Shown here piece by piece: positions 45,797-53,278 of a stretch of DNA of 64,000 bases. Both the position numbers and the translations under genes were made by a program. The stretch comes from Legionella sp. (lineage in GTDB: Bacteria > Pseudomonadota > Gammaproteobacteria > Legionellales > Legionellaceae), in the NCBI GenBank assembly GCA_031291095.1, contig JARLJR010000148.1, positions 1 to 64,000 on the forward strand, in the 5' to 3' direction. The notes below the pieces were generated by a model. That model was not told the DNA's origin. It did not search any database and was given only the letters and a program-made list of their open reading frames with translations. The first letter of the stretch is position 1. Every line of letters starts with the position of its first letter.

Positions 45797-46924
45797 ATGA
45801 CTACAGACCATTTAATGCCTGATGAGCCAACACGTTTTACACCATTATTCATGGATAAAATGCTGGAGCATACGGAGCGACTAAACGCATCAGATATCAC
45901 CATTCAAACGGGTGAGCCTATCTATGCTGAGGTTTATGGAAAATTGCTCCGCATTACAAATCGCCGCTTATCCAATACGGAGCTTGGCGATTTAATTAAT
46001 GCTATTTATGGACCTAACGCGACCACTCAGCTGCTTTCAGGAAAGGATATTGATACGCACTATGAATTCCGTCCGAATCGTGGCGTACGCTATCGTTATA
46101 GGGTCAATGGTACTGCCTGTCTCGTTGAAGGGCATGATGCCATTCAAATTACTCTTAGGACTATTCCTACCACCCCTCCTAAGCTAGAAACGATGAATCT
46201 TCCTGACATCGTGCTTGATGCCATTGCGCCTCAGGAAGGAATTGTTTTTATCACCGGGGCAACTGGTTCGGGTAAATCAACACTTTTGGCTTCGATTATT
46301 CGCGATTTAATTGAAAAAGAAGATTCACATCGTAAAGTCTTAACTTATGAATCACCTATTGAATTCGTTTATGATGAAATTGAAACGATTTCGTCCGTTG
46401 TGAGTCAGTCTGAAATTCCTCGCCATTTGCCTAGTTTTGCGGATGGAGTGAGAAACGCTTTGCGGCGGAAACCACGTCTTATCATGGTTGGGGAGTGTCG
46501 TGACGCGGAAACCATTAGTGCAGCACTTGAAGCAGCGCTGACTGGACACCCGGTGTATACCACCTTGCATACCTCAGGGGTTGCAGAAACCATGCGCCGT
46601 CTCGTAACCTCATTCGCAGGGGAAGAGCGCTTGGGACGAACCATTGATATTCTGGAAACCATTAGACTGTGTATTTGGCAAAAGCTGGTCCCTACTGTAG
46701 ATGAAAAACGGGTTGCATTACGCGAATATCTAGTATTTGATGAAGAAGTGCGGGATATTTTACTAGAAAGTGATCCCAATGATGTCACCGCGGCAACACG
46801 TAAATTGGTACGACAAAAAGGGCAACTCATGACTTGGGATGCCAAAAATAAATTCGAGCAAGGAATAATTAGCGAACGCGTCTACAAACTGATTATTGCT
46901 GGAGCAAAAGATTATCAGCAATAA
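45797..46924 (+). CDS. dotB: Dot/Icm secretion ATPase DotB
   Basis: This 375-residue hexameric ATPase of the VirB11/PilT superfamily provides energy at the cytoplasmic face of the type IVB system. Visible are the N-terminal domain with RLNASDITIQTGEPIYAEVY, Walker A GATGSGKST (residues 154-162), the Asp-box region TYESPIEFVYDEIE, Walker B RKPRLIMVGECRDAETI, and the His-box TGHPVYTTLHTSGVAETMRR. It follows dotC by 10 bp and precedes the ATP-grasp gene by 21 bp, so the metabolic operon downstream may be read from the dotDCB promoter. Confidence 0.98.
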   Translation: MTTDHLMPDEPTRFTPLFMDKMLEHTERLNASDITIQTGEPIYAEVYGKLLRITNRRLSNTELGDLINAIYGPNATTQLLSGKDIDTHYEFRPNRGVRYRYRVNGTACLVEGHDAIQITLRTIPTTPPKLETMNLPDIVLDAIAPQEGIVFITGATGSGKSTLLASIIRDLIEKEDSHRKVLTYESPIEFVYDEIETISSVVSQSEIPRHLPSFADGVRNALRRKPRLIMVGECRDAETISAALEAALTGHPVYTTLHTSGVAETMRRLVTSFAGEERLGRTIDILETIRLCIWQKLVPTVDEKRVALREYLVFDEEVRDILLESDPNDVTAATRKLVRQKGQLMTWDAKNKFEQGIISERVYKLIIAGAKDYQQ

Positions 46925-46945
46925 TTAAATTAGAGGGGTACAGCT

Positions 46946-48028
46946 ATAAACGGGAACGCCTTACGTTATTATAAAAGTGCTCAAGCCTTATTTTTACCAG
47001 TAAAACCTATTGAAGAGTTAGATGGTTTTGAGCTTCGCCTGCATAAACACCGTTATTTTTTTTGTGGTGCCGAACCCCCGATAAATTATTCCAGCAGCAC
47101 CCGTATCGGCAGACATAAATATGTTGCAAACCGCTTATTAGAAGAAGCAGAAATCCCTGTTCCTAAAGCGGTTTTAGTGGATAAAGAAGAGCTGGAAAAT
47201 GATGCCTTTACCGAGCAGACAGATCAGCTAAGATTCCCTTTGGTTGTAAAACCGCTAAATGAGCGACAAGGAAGAGGCGTTTTATGCAATATCCAAAGCC
47301 TAGATGAATTAAGAACCGTACTAACCCAAGCCTTTTCCACCTATGAACAAATCATTGTGGAAGAATTCCATGCTAATTTACAATCCTATAGGGTCTTAGT
47401 ATTTAATCAAAAAGTAATTGGCGTGGTACTACGCCATCCATCCTTTGTTATTGGCGATGGGATCCATAATATTAGTGACTTAATTGAGCTAAGTAATAAA
47501 GAACGCAACCGAATGAATGAGTTTTTAGGGCCTATTAACTTGGATGCAGAGGCTTATACTTGCCTTAAAGAGCAAGGTCTAAAAGAAGACCATATTCCTA
47601 GAGTCGGGGAGAAGGTTGGCTTAGGCTACACCAGCAATGCCTCTCGTGGGGGCACCTACGAGAATATAAGTAAAAAAATAGGCAAAGAAAATCGCAAGCT
47701 CATGATTCGTGTTGCCAATACACTCAACCTCAAATTGGTCGGTATTGATATACAATGTGAAGACATAAATAAACCAATAAAATACCCTGGCGGGGTTATT
47801 ATTGAAGCCAATGAAATCCCCAGTATACGCATTCATGAGCTTCCTATGTATGGACCAGCCAATTTGGTAACCCGAAAAATAATGCGCCATTTTATTTATC
47901 GGCACCCCTTTGCCTATTTATGTTCGCTATACTTTAATAAACGCACAGCATTTTATATTAGGGCGTTGATTGTTGCTGTAATTATCGCGGTGCTGTATCC
48001 ATTACTCAAGACAAAAGGTATTTTATGA
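46946..48028 (+). CDS. Membrane-anchored ATP-grasp ligase, apparent AUA start (paralogue of 20431-21507)
   Basis: From the ATA at 46946 the frame gives 360 residues with the same architecture as the ligase at 20431-21507: NALRYYKSAQALFLPV, FELRLHKHRYFFCG and HKYVANRLLEEAEIPVP, then the ATP-grasp domain FPLVVKPLNERQGRGVLCNI, IVEEFHANLQSYRVLV, LGYTSNASRGGTYENISKKI and the Mg site GGVIIEANEIPSIRIHE, ending in one membrane helix. No ATG, GTG or TTG occurs before the GTG at 47177, which would delete 77 conserved residues. A ribosome site AGAGGGG lies eight bases before the ATA. Gene order and overlap (ATGA) with the aldolase point to an operon. Confidence 0.78.
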   Translation: MNGNALRYYKSAQALFLPVKPIEELDGFELRLHKHRYFFCGAEPPINYSSSTRIGRHKYVANRLLEEAEIPVPKAVLVDKEELENDAFTEQTDQLRFPLVVKPLNERQGRGVLCNIQSLDELRTVLTQAFSTYEQIIVEEFHANLQSYRVLVFNQKVIGVVLRHPSFVIGDGIHNISDLIELSNKERNRMNEFLGPINLDAEAYTCLKEQGLKEDHIPRVGEKVGLGYTSNASRGGTYENISKKIGKENRKLMIRVANTLNLKLVGIDIQCEDINKPIKYPGGVIIEANEIPSIRIHELPMYGPANLVTRKIMRHFIYRHPFAYLCSLYFNKRTAFYIRALIVAVIIAVLYPLLKTKGIL

Positions 48029-48921
48029 ACGATTCCATACAACTGTTGGATGCGTCATTAAGAGATGGTGGACATAGAACAAATTTCCATTTTAAGGACA
48101 ATGAATTAGAAGGTTTTCTGCCCCTTCTCGACCATTCAGGCATTGAATACATTGAAATTGGCTATCGCAATGGCTCCTTGCATTTTATTGCAGACTTAGG
48201 GCGAGCAGGATGGTGCCACAAAGATTATTTACTTTTTTGTCGTGACTTGATTAAAAATGCAAAAATGGCAGTCATGGCTCATCCACACAATGTAACCCAG
48301 GATGATCTACGAGAGCTCAAAAGCTGTGGCGTCGCTTTATTAAGAATCTGTATTGCTCGAGGGGAACTCCCTGTTGCCCTCCCCTTAATAAAAATGGCCC
48401 AGGACCTAGGCTTGATGGTCTCGGTTAATTTCATTCATATTTCCTACTACACGAATGCCGAATTAGACGAAGTAGTAGGCTTAGCCAGCAGCCATCAGCC
48501 GGATATTATTTATTTTGCCGATTCCAATGGGAGCTTATTGCCCTCTCGTACCAAAGAAATCTACGACCGCTATCTGAGGGATATTTCGATTCCTTTTGGT
48601 TTCCATGCTCATGATAATATCGGTTTAGCCCAAGCTAATGCGCTGGCCGCCCTTAATTCAGGCGTTCGTTTTATTGATGCGTCCCTTGCGGGAATGGGGA
48701 AAGGCATAGGTAATTTGAGAACTGAGTTTTTTACGGCATACCTCCATGCAATTGACGTTAAAAAATATAACTTACAAGATGTCTTGGATGCTGCCAATTA
48801 CGTACGAGATGTGCTAAAAATAGGGCATGAAGCAATTGAGATGGATGAATTTATTCGAGGGATTACCGATCTCTCCACCGCGGATCTCAAAGCATATAAA
48901 GAAAAAAATAAATTGTCCTAG
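48025..48921 (+). CDS. DRE-TIM metallolyase (4-hydroxy-2-oxovalerate aldolase/HMGL-like)
   Basis: The 298-residue TIM-barrel enzyme has the family start LLDASLRDGGHRTNFHF (metal and catalytic Asp/Arg), EYIEIGYRNGS, a barrel strand YFADSNGSLLPSR, and the metal-binding H-x-H in FGFHAHDNIGLAQANAL, then DASLAGMGKGIGNLRTE. Such enzymes cleave or form C-C bonds next to a 2-oxo acid or acyl-CoA. The start overlaps the ATP-grasp stop. The exact substrate is not deducible; the 4-hydroxy-2-oxovalerate aldolase group is the nearest by appearance. Confidence 0.85.
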   Translation: MNDSIQLLDASLRDGGHRTNFHFKDNELEGFLPLLDHSGIEYIEIGYRNGSLHFIADLGRAGWCHKDYLLFCRDLIKNAKMAVMAHPHNVTQDDLRELKSCGVALLRICIARGELPVALPLIKMAQDLGLMVSVNFIHISYYTNAELDEVVGLASSHQPDIIYFADSNGSLLPSRTKEIYDRYLRDISIPFGFHAHDNIGLAQANALAALNSGVRFIDASLAGMGKGIGNLRTEFFTAYLHAIDVKKYNLQDVLDAANYVRDVLKIGHEAIEMDEFIRGITDLSTADLKAYKEKNKLS

Positions 48922-48933
48922 AGGTACATCTGC

Positions 48934-49638
48934 ATGCAAAAAAAGAAAATATTAGTCATGGGGCCTGTTTCCGCCCACGCTGAAGATATGGCATCGATTG
49001 CCAACACGCTGACATTCCTCAATGAGGACTATGCCATTGATTACTTGGACTCCCTGTCCATTATGGAAGAACTTCCCAATGTCGCTTACTATCAACTTTG
49101 GGAAAAAAAATTAGCAACCTGCATCAATGAGTATGATGCCTTTTTTGGATTTGCTTTTGGTGGTGTCATCATTCAGCAATGTTTTTCATTGTTTCAACCC
49201 CTGAATAAACCAATCATCTTATTTTCAACCCCAAGTTTTGCGGACAGTTCCTTAAACCATAAACTAGGCCTGGTCGTTCATTTATGCCAGGAAAATAAGC
49301 TTGACGAAGCGCTCCATGCGCTCTATGAGCCTGTTTTTTACCCTAATCCCATGCCCCCCCTATCAAGTACCAACCTTAACCGCAATCAAGCCTATAAACG
49401 GCTAATTTTTGGTTTGAACCGGGTATTACAAACAGACTCAAGGGCTATTTTACAAAACAACCAAGTTCCACATTTACATTTGATCGGCGAATACTCCAAT
49501 CTGGTCAATAGTAAAAATACGATTGCTGCTCAAAACAGCCAATTAGTGATTGTGCCTCATTCCAGTATGCGAGTGCTGCAAGATAACCCAGCCTATTGTC
49601 AAAAAATCATTTGGGAGGTTTTAAGTGGATCTCAATAA
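48934..49638 (+). CDS. Alpha/beta-hydrolase-like protein lacking the catalytic triad
   Basis: The 234-residue protein has an alpha/beta-hydrolase-like layout: KKILVMGPVSAHAEDM at the start, the elbow YDAFFGFAFGGVIIQQCF where the nucleophile Ser is Ala (residue 74), HLHLIGEYSNLVNSKN where the acid residue is expected, and VIVPHSSMRVLQDNP where the usual Gly-His is replaced. By eye all three catalytic positions are altered, so it may be a non-enzymatic binding subunit. The fold assignment itself is tentative. It lies inside the ATP-grasp-aldolase operon and overlaps the next gene by 14 bp. Confidence 0.6.
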   Translation: MQKKKILVMGPVSAHAEDMASIANTLTFLNEDYAIDYLDSLSIMEELPNVAYYQLWEKKLATCINEYDAFFGFAFGGVIIQQCFSLFQPLNKPIILFSTPSFADSSLNHKLGLVVHLCQENKLDEALHALYEPVFYPNPMPPLSSTNLNRNQAYKRLIFGLNRVLQTDSRAILQNNQVPHLHLIGEYSNLVNSKNTIAAQNSQLVIVPHSSMRVLQDNPAYCQKIIWEVLSGSQ

Positions 49639-51442
49639 AAGGCTTAAAATCGCCGTACTACCCGGCGATGGCATTGGCATTGAGGTTACTGAGGCAGCGC
49701 TCCCCATATTTACTGCGCTCGCTCTTCCCATTAGCTTACATATGGGCGATATCGGATGGTCCTGTTGGCAAAAAGAAGGTACACCGATTCCAGAAAGAAC
49801 GTGGAGCCTGATCCATGAGTGCGATACCGTCTTATTAGGAGCAATCACCAGCAAACCCCAACGAGAAGCACAACAAGAGCTAGCTTTGGAGTTGCGCGAG
49901 CGCGACCTTAACTACATCTCACCGATTATTTTACTGAGACAAAATTTAGATTTATACGCCAATGTACGCCCTTGCTTTTCAATTCAATCCAGCGAAAAAC
50001 CATTTAATTTTTGCATCATCCGCGAAAATACCGAAGGCCTCTATGCTGGCTTTGATTATGCCCCAGCTCCAGAGGCAATACTTGGATTACTCGCCAAGAA
50101 AAAAAACTGGCAACAAATTCCCGCCGAGGAATTAAGTTGTGCACTGCGCTTGCAATCAACCGCAGGCTTAACACGTCTATTTGAATTTGCGTTCCACTAT
50201 GCAGAACAGCAGCAAATGCAACGCGTCACCTTTGCCGATAAACCCAATGTTTTACGTCTAAGTGGCCATTTTGCCCGCGAAATTTTTGAGTCTGTAGCTC
50301 AAAAACACCCACAGATTCATGCCGACATCCTCAATGTTGATGCAGTTGGCTTGTGGCTTATTCGCCGTCCCGAAGAGTTTGGTGTCATTGTTGCAGAAAA
50401 TATGTTTGGCGATATTTTATCGGATGTCGGAGCTGGGGTTATGGGTGGTTTAGGATTTGCGCCCAGCGCCAATATTGGGAAAAAACAATGTTATTTTGAA
50501 CCAGTTCACGGCAGTGGGCCTCAGATGCATCCCCAGACAGCAAATCCAACCGCCATGTTCTTAACAATAAGCATGCTCCTTAAGCAATTCGGTTATGAAG
50601 AACAAGCCAGACTGATTAGTGAGTCAGTACGCGTCATTATCAATAAAAAACGATTTGTGACCTATGATGTGGGGGGTAAGTCAAGCACCACCGATATGGC
50701 CAATGCAATTATCGACCAATGCTTACGCCTCTCCCAAAACAAGCACCACACCTCAATTCTAAGTGAAGAGAACTCTATGGATGCCTATCTGGAAAGATTA
50801 TTTACCTTCAATACCACTGAAATTTCGGATGCATTGGATGCCTGTCAGGTTGAAGGTGCCTTGTTACACATAAAAGCATTAGCACCAGGCATGAAGATGG
50901 CAGGTCCAGCCTATACCGTACGCTATGCTGCTAATGAGCAAAAAAACACTGAATTTAAGAATGCGGCAAATTACATCGATTCAGTACCAGAGCACTCCGT
51001 TATTGTCATTGATAATAATGGGCACATTGATTGTACCGCCTGGGGAGCCATTCTTACTAAAATGGCGCTGCATATGAATATAGCAGGCACGGTCGTCAAT
51101 GGTGCCGTTCGTGATGTAGACTTTATTCGCGAAGCCAACTACCCACTTTTTTGTGCTGGAACCTACATGCGTTCCGGAAAAAATCGTATTCATAAAGTAG
51201 CCGAACAATGCCCCTTGGTCATTAATGAGGTTACGATTAATCCAGGTGATATCATTTTTGCGGATGATAATGGAGTTTTAGTCATCCCGAAACAATTAAT
51301 GGCTGAGGTCATTGAGAAAGCAGAAAAAGTAAAATTCACTGAACTCAATATTGCGCAGGCAATTCAAGAGGGCTCCTCATTGGAACAAGCGCGAATTGAT
51401 TATCGCTATGATCAACCCTGGCTGGGTGCTAAAAAGAAATGA
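49625..51442 (+). CDS. Isopropylmalate-dehydrogenase-like/RraA-like fusion protein
   Basis: The 605-residue protein joins two enzymes. Residues 1-365 are a beta-hydroxyacid decarboxylating dehydrogenase: AVLPGDGIGIEVTEAALPIF, IIRENTEGLYAGFDY, and VAENMFGDILSDVGAGVMGG with GFAPSANIGKK. Residues 385-605 are an RraA/HMG-aldolase-like domain: TTEISDALDACQVEGAL, GPAYTVRYAA, AGTVVNGAVRDVDFIREANY (conserved Arg-Asp) and INPGDIIFADDNGVLVIP. It starts at a GTG inside the preceding gene. A GAAGAG sequence seven bases before Met385 (50777) could also allow separate initiation of the RraA part. Such a fusion would couple oxidative decarboxylation to an aldolase or decarboxylase step. Confidence 0.85.
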   Translation: MDLNKRLKIAVLPGDGIGIEVTEAALPIFTALALPISLHMGDIGWSCWQKEGTPIPERTWSLIHECDTVLLGAITSKPQREAQQELALELRERDLNYISPIILLRQNLDLYANVRPCFSIQSSEKPFNFCIIRENTEGLYAGFDYAPAPEAILGLLAKKKNWQQIPAEELSCALRLQSTAGLTRLFEFAFHYAEQQQMQRVTFADKPNVLRLSGHFAREIFESVAQKHPQIHADILNVDAVGLWLIRRPEEFGVIVAENMFGDILSDVGAGVMGGLGFAPSANIGKKQCYFEPVHGSGPQMHPQTANPTAMFLTISMLLKQFGYEEQARLISESVRVIINKKRFVTYDVGGKSSTTDMANAIIDQCLRLSQNKHHTSILSEENSMDAYLERLFTFNTTEISDALDACQVEGALLHIKALAPGMKMAGPAYTVRYAANEQKNTEFKNAANYIDSVPEHSVIVIDNNGHIDCTAWGAILTKMALHMNIAGTVVNGAVRDVDFIREANYPLFCAGTYMRSGKNRIHKVAEQCPLVINEVTINPGDIIFADDNGVLVIPKQLMAEVIEKAEKVKFTELNIAQAIQEGSSLEQARIDYRYDQPWLGAKKK

Positions 51443-52296
51443 ACCAATTCGCTGATTATCAATTTATTGATATTCATTACCATGCCAGTCCTGATCTCTA
51501 TACCCGTCGCTGGAATGCATTGCAAGCAGGAGAAATGTATCAATCCTTGCGTGGAGCCGTGTTTTTAACCAGCCATCTTGGTGCAACCAGCATTCAAGCC
51601 ACCTTAGCACAGCAACAAGGATTACCGGTTTTTCCTTCGTTAATATTAAATCAGCTCGCAGGAGGAATTAATTATCGCGTCATTATGCAGGCGCTGAATG
51701 AATATCAACCGCTTAATCCTTCAAAACTATTAGTACATTTTCCTACAATTACAGGTCGCAACTACCCCTCAAAACTTTCGCGCCAATTAAGCCATCCACA
51801 TTTAAGCTCATACAGCCAACGCGGTGAAACACTGTTTAATAGCAAGCAGCAATTAGGTAAGAATGTGATTGATATTTTAAAAATGGCAAATGACTATCCG
51901 ATTGTTTTAACTACAGGACATGCATCCAAAGAAGAAGTTTACTGCTTAGTGGATGCTTGTATTCGCTATAAAGTACCGGCATTAATCTTAAATCAGCCTG
52001 CACATCCATTGGTTAATTTAAAAGCGCCAGCCTTAAAGGAGTTAACTCAAAATGAATTTGTCTGGATTGAGCAAACGGTATTGACTTATCTTTTAGGACA
52101 TCAGGATAAAGAAGATTTGAGTACCGTGTTGCAGAACATTCCTCGAGTTATTTATAGCTCGGATCTCGGGCAAACAACGCAGATGGATATTAAGGATTGG
52201 GTTCGTTTTTCTTCCGATCTATTTACCGAACTACAGCTATCAGAGCAAAGGAAAAATGAACTGTTACGAGAACACGTGATTAAACTGCTTTCGTAA
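51439..52296 (+). CDS. DUF6282-like TIM-barrel amidohydrolase
   Basis: The 285-residue protein has an amidohydrolase-type start FIDIHYHASPDLYTRRW (H-x-H metal site), then GAVFLTSHLGATSIQATLAQ, VLTTGHASKEEVYCLVDACI (strand with His) and VIYSSDLGQTTQ (late metal Asp). This fits metal-dependent amidohydrolases of the DUF6282 type. It overlaps the fusion gene (ATGA) and is the last gene of the operon, followed by a terminator-like hairpin. It may hydrolyse an amide made or protected by the ATP-grasp enzyme; this is inference. Confidence 0.75.
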   Translation: MNQFADYQFIDIHYHASPDLYTRRWNALQAGEMYQSLRGAVFLTSHLGATSIQATLAQQQGLPVFPSLILNQLAGGINYRVIMQALNEYQPLNPSKLLVHFPTITGRNYPSKLSRQLSHPHLSSYSQRGETLFNSKQQLGKNVIDILKMANDYPIVLTTGHASKEEVYCLVDACIRYKVPALILNQPAHPLVNLKAPALKELTQNEFVWIEQTVLTYLLGHQDKEDLSTVLQNIPRVIYSSDLGQTTQMDIKDWVRFSSDLFTELQLSEQRKNELLREHVIKLLS

Positions 52297-52369
52297 TTTT
52301 TTTAAATATAATTACCTTTGTGTGTTAGCTCGCTCAATGTGAGCAACAGGCGTTCAATTAGACTTAAAC

Positions 52370-52400
52370 CGAATTACCGCGGCTTGACTGCGGTAATTCG
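52370..52400 (+). terminator. Terminator-like hairpin after the ATP-grasp operon
   Basis: A perfect 11-bp stem (CGAATTACCGC with GCGGTAATTCG) and a 9-base loop are followed by AGAATATTATTTATCC. It lies 74 bp after the last operon stop. Confidence 0.6.
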
Positions 52401-52448
52401 AGAATATTATTTATCCAGACAAACTTAGACGAATAGGGTGACACGTAT

Positions 52449-53180
52449 TCACAGACAACCCGACCCCGAAAAAACCTCTTTCAAAAACACCTCGGTTGCC
52501 TGCCAAGAACGCCGATCCGCCTGCTCATTATAATGCAACCCCATCTCATCATCATTAGCCAACGGATTAGTAAAGGAATGAGCCGTATTACCATAAATAT
52601 GGATTTGCCAATCTGCTTTACGGGCACTCATTTCAATCGCAAATTGATTTACCTGCTCAGGCTTAACTAAAGGATCATCATAACCATGTAAAATCAAGAT
52701 TTTGGCTTTAATTGGGGCAAATAGCTCTTCTTCCGGAGCTTTAAGCACGCCATGAAAACTAACCACACCTTTAACATCAACACCAAAGCGCGCCAAATCC
52801 AAGACACATAAACCGCCAAAACAATAACCTATAGCGGCAATATTGTTTTTATCCACTTGGGGTAATTCCGTGAGTAAATTAAAGGCTGATTGAATACGCT
52901 TAATCAGCATTTGCCGATCGTTCATAAAGGGGGTCATTAAGGCTCGTTTTTCAACCTTGTCAAAAGCCACTTGAGCCTGTCCATACATATCAAGGGCAAA
53001 ACCAACATAACCCAGCTTAGCAAGCTGTATCGCCTTGTTGCACGCCTCATTGCCCCGACCGCCCCAATCATGGGCTACCATCACGGTGGGCCGTGATGAT
53101 GAAAAATCCTTGTTATATGCGATGAATCCTTTGCAGATTGTACTCGCATCATTGTAATTTAGTTCATCCGTTACAATCAC
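52449..53180 (-). CDS. Dienelactone hydrolase family protein (copy 2)
   Basis: A paralogue of 35472-36185: TVMVAHDWGGRGNEACNKAI, LGYVGFALDMYGQAQV, the Cys elbow AAIGYCFGGLCVLDLARFG, ILHGYDDPLVKPEQ and TAHSFTNP with the catalytic His. The GTG at 53180 with TGAGGATTA upstream gives 243 residues; a TTG at 53192 is also open. It lies between the ATP-grasp operon (convergent) and dotA (upstream, same strand), separated from dotA by a hairpin. Confidence 0.88.
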   Translation of the reverse strand: MIVTDELNYNDASTICKGFIAYNKDFSSSRPTVMVAHDWGGRGNEACNKAIQLAKLGYVGFALDMYGQAQVAFDKVEKRALMTPFMNDRQMLIKRIQSAFNLLTELPQVDKNNIAAIGYCFGGLCVLDLARFGVDVKGVVSFHGVLKAPEEELFAPIKAKILILHGYDDPLVKPEQVNQFAIEMSARKADWQIHIYGNTAHSFTNPLANDDEMGLHYNEQADRRSWQATEVFLKEVFSGSGCL

Positions 53181-53196
53181 ACTAATCCTCAACTCA

Positions 53197-53254
53197 TAAA
53201 AATACTAAGGTCTGGATACACCCGGCTTTATCACCGGCATGTAAACAGACCTTA
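53197..53254 (-). terminator. Terminator of dotA
   Basis: On the minus strand a 9-bp stem (TAAGGTCTG with CAGACCTTA, 53246-53254 and 53206-53214) is followed by GTATTTTTATG. It begins 25 bp after the dotA stop. Confidence 0.6.
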
Positions 53255-53278
53255 ATTACGTAAATAACCCTATTCTTG

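Noticed and set aside
47177-48028. GTG at 47177 as the start of the ATP-grasp gene
   Set aside because: It would remove about 77 residues that align with the paralogue at 20431-21507; the coding frame clearly continues upstream to 46946.
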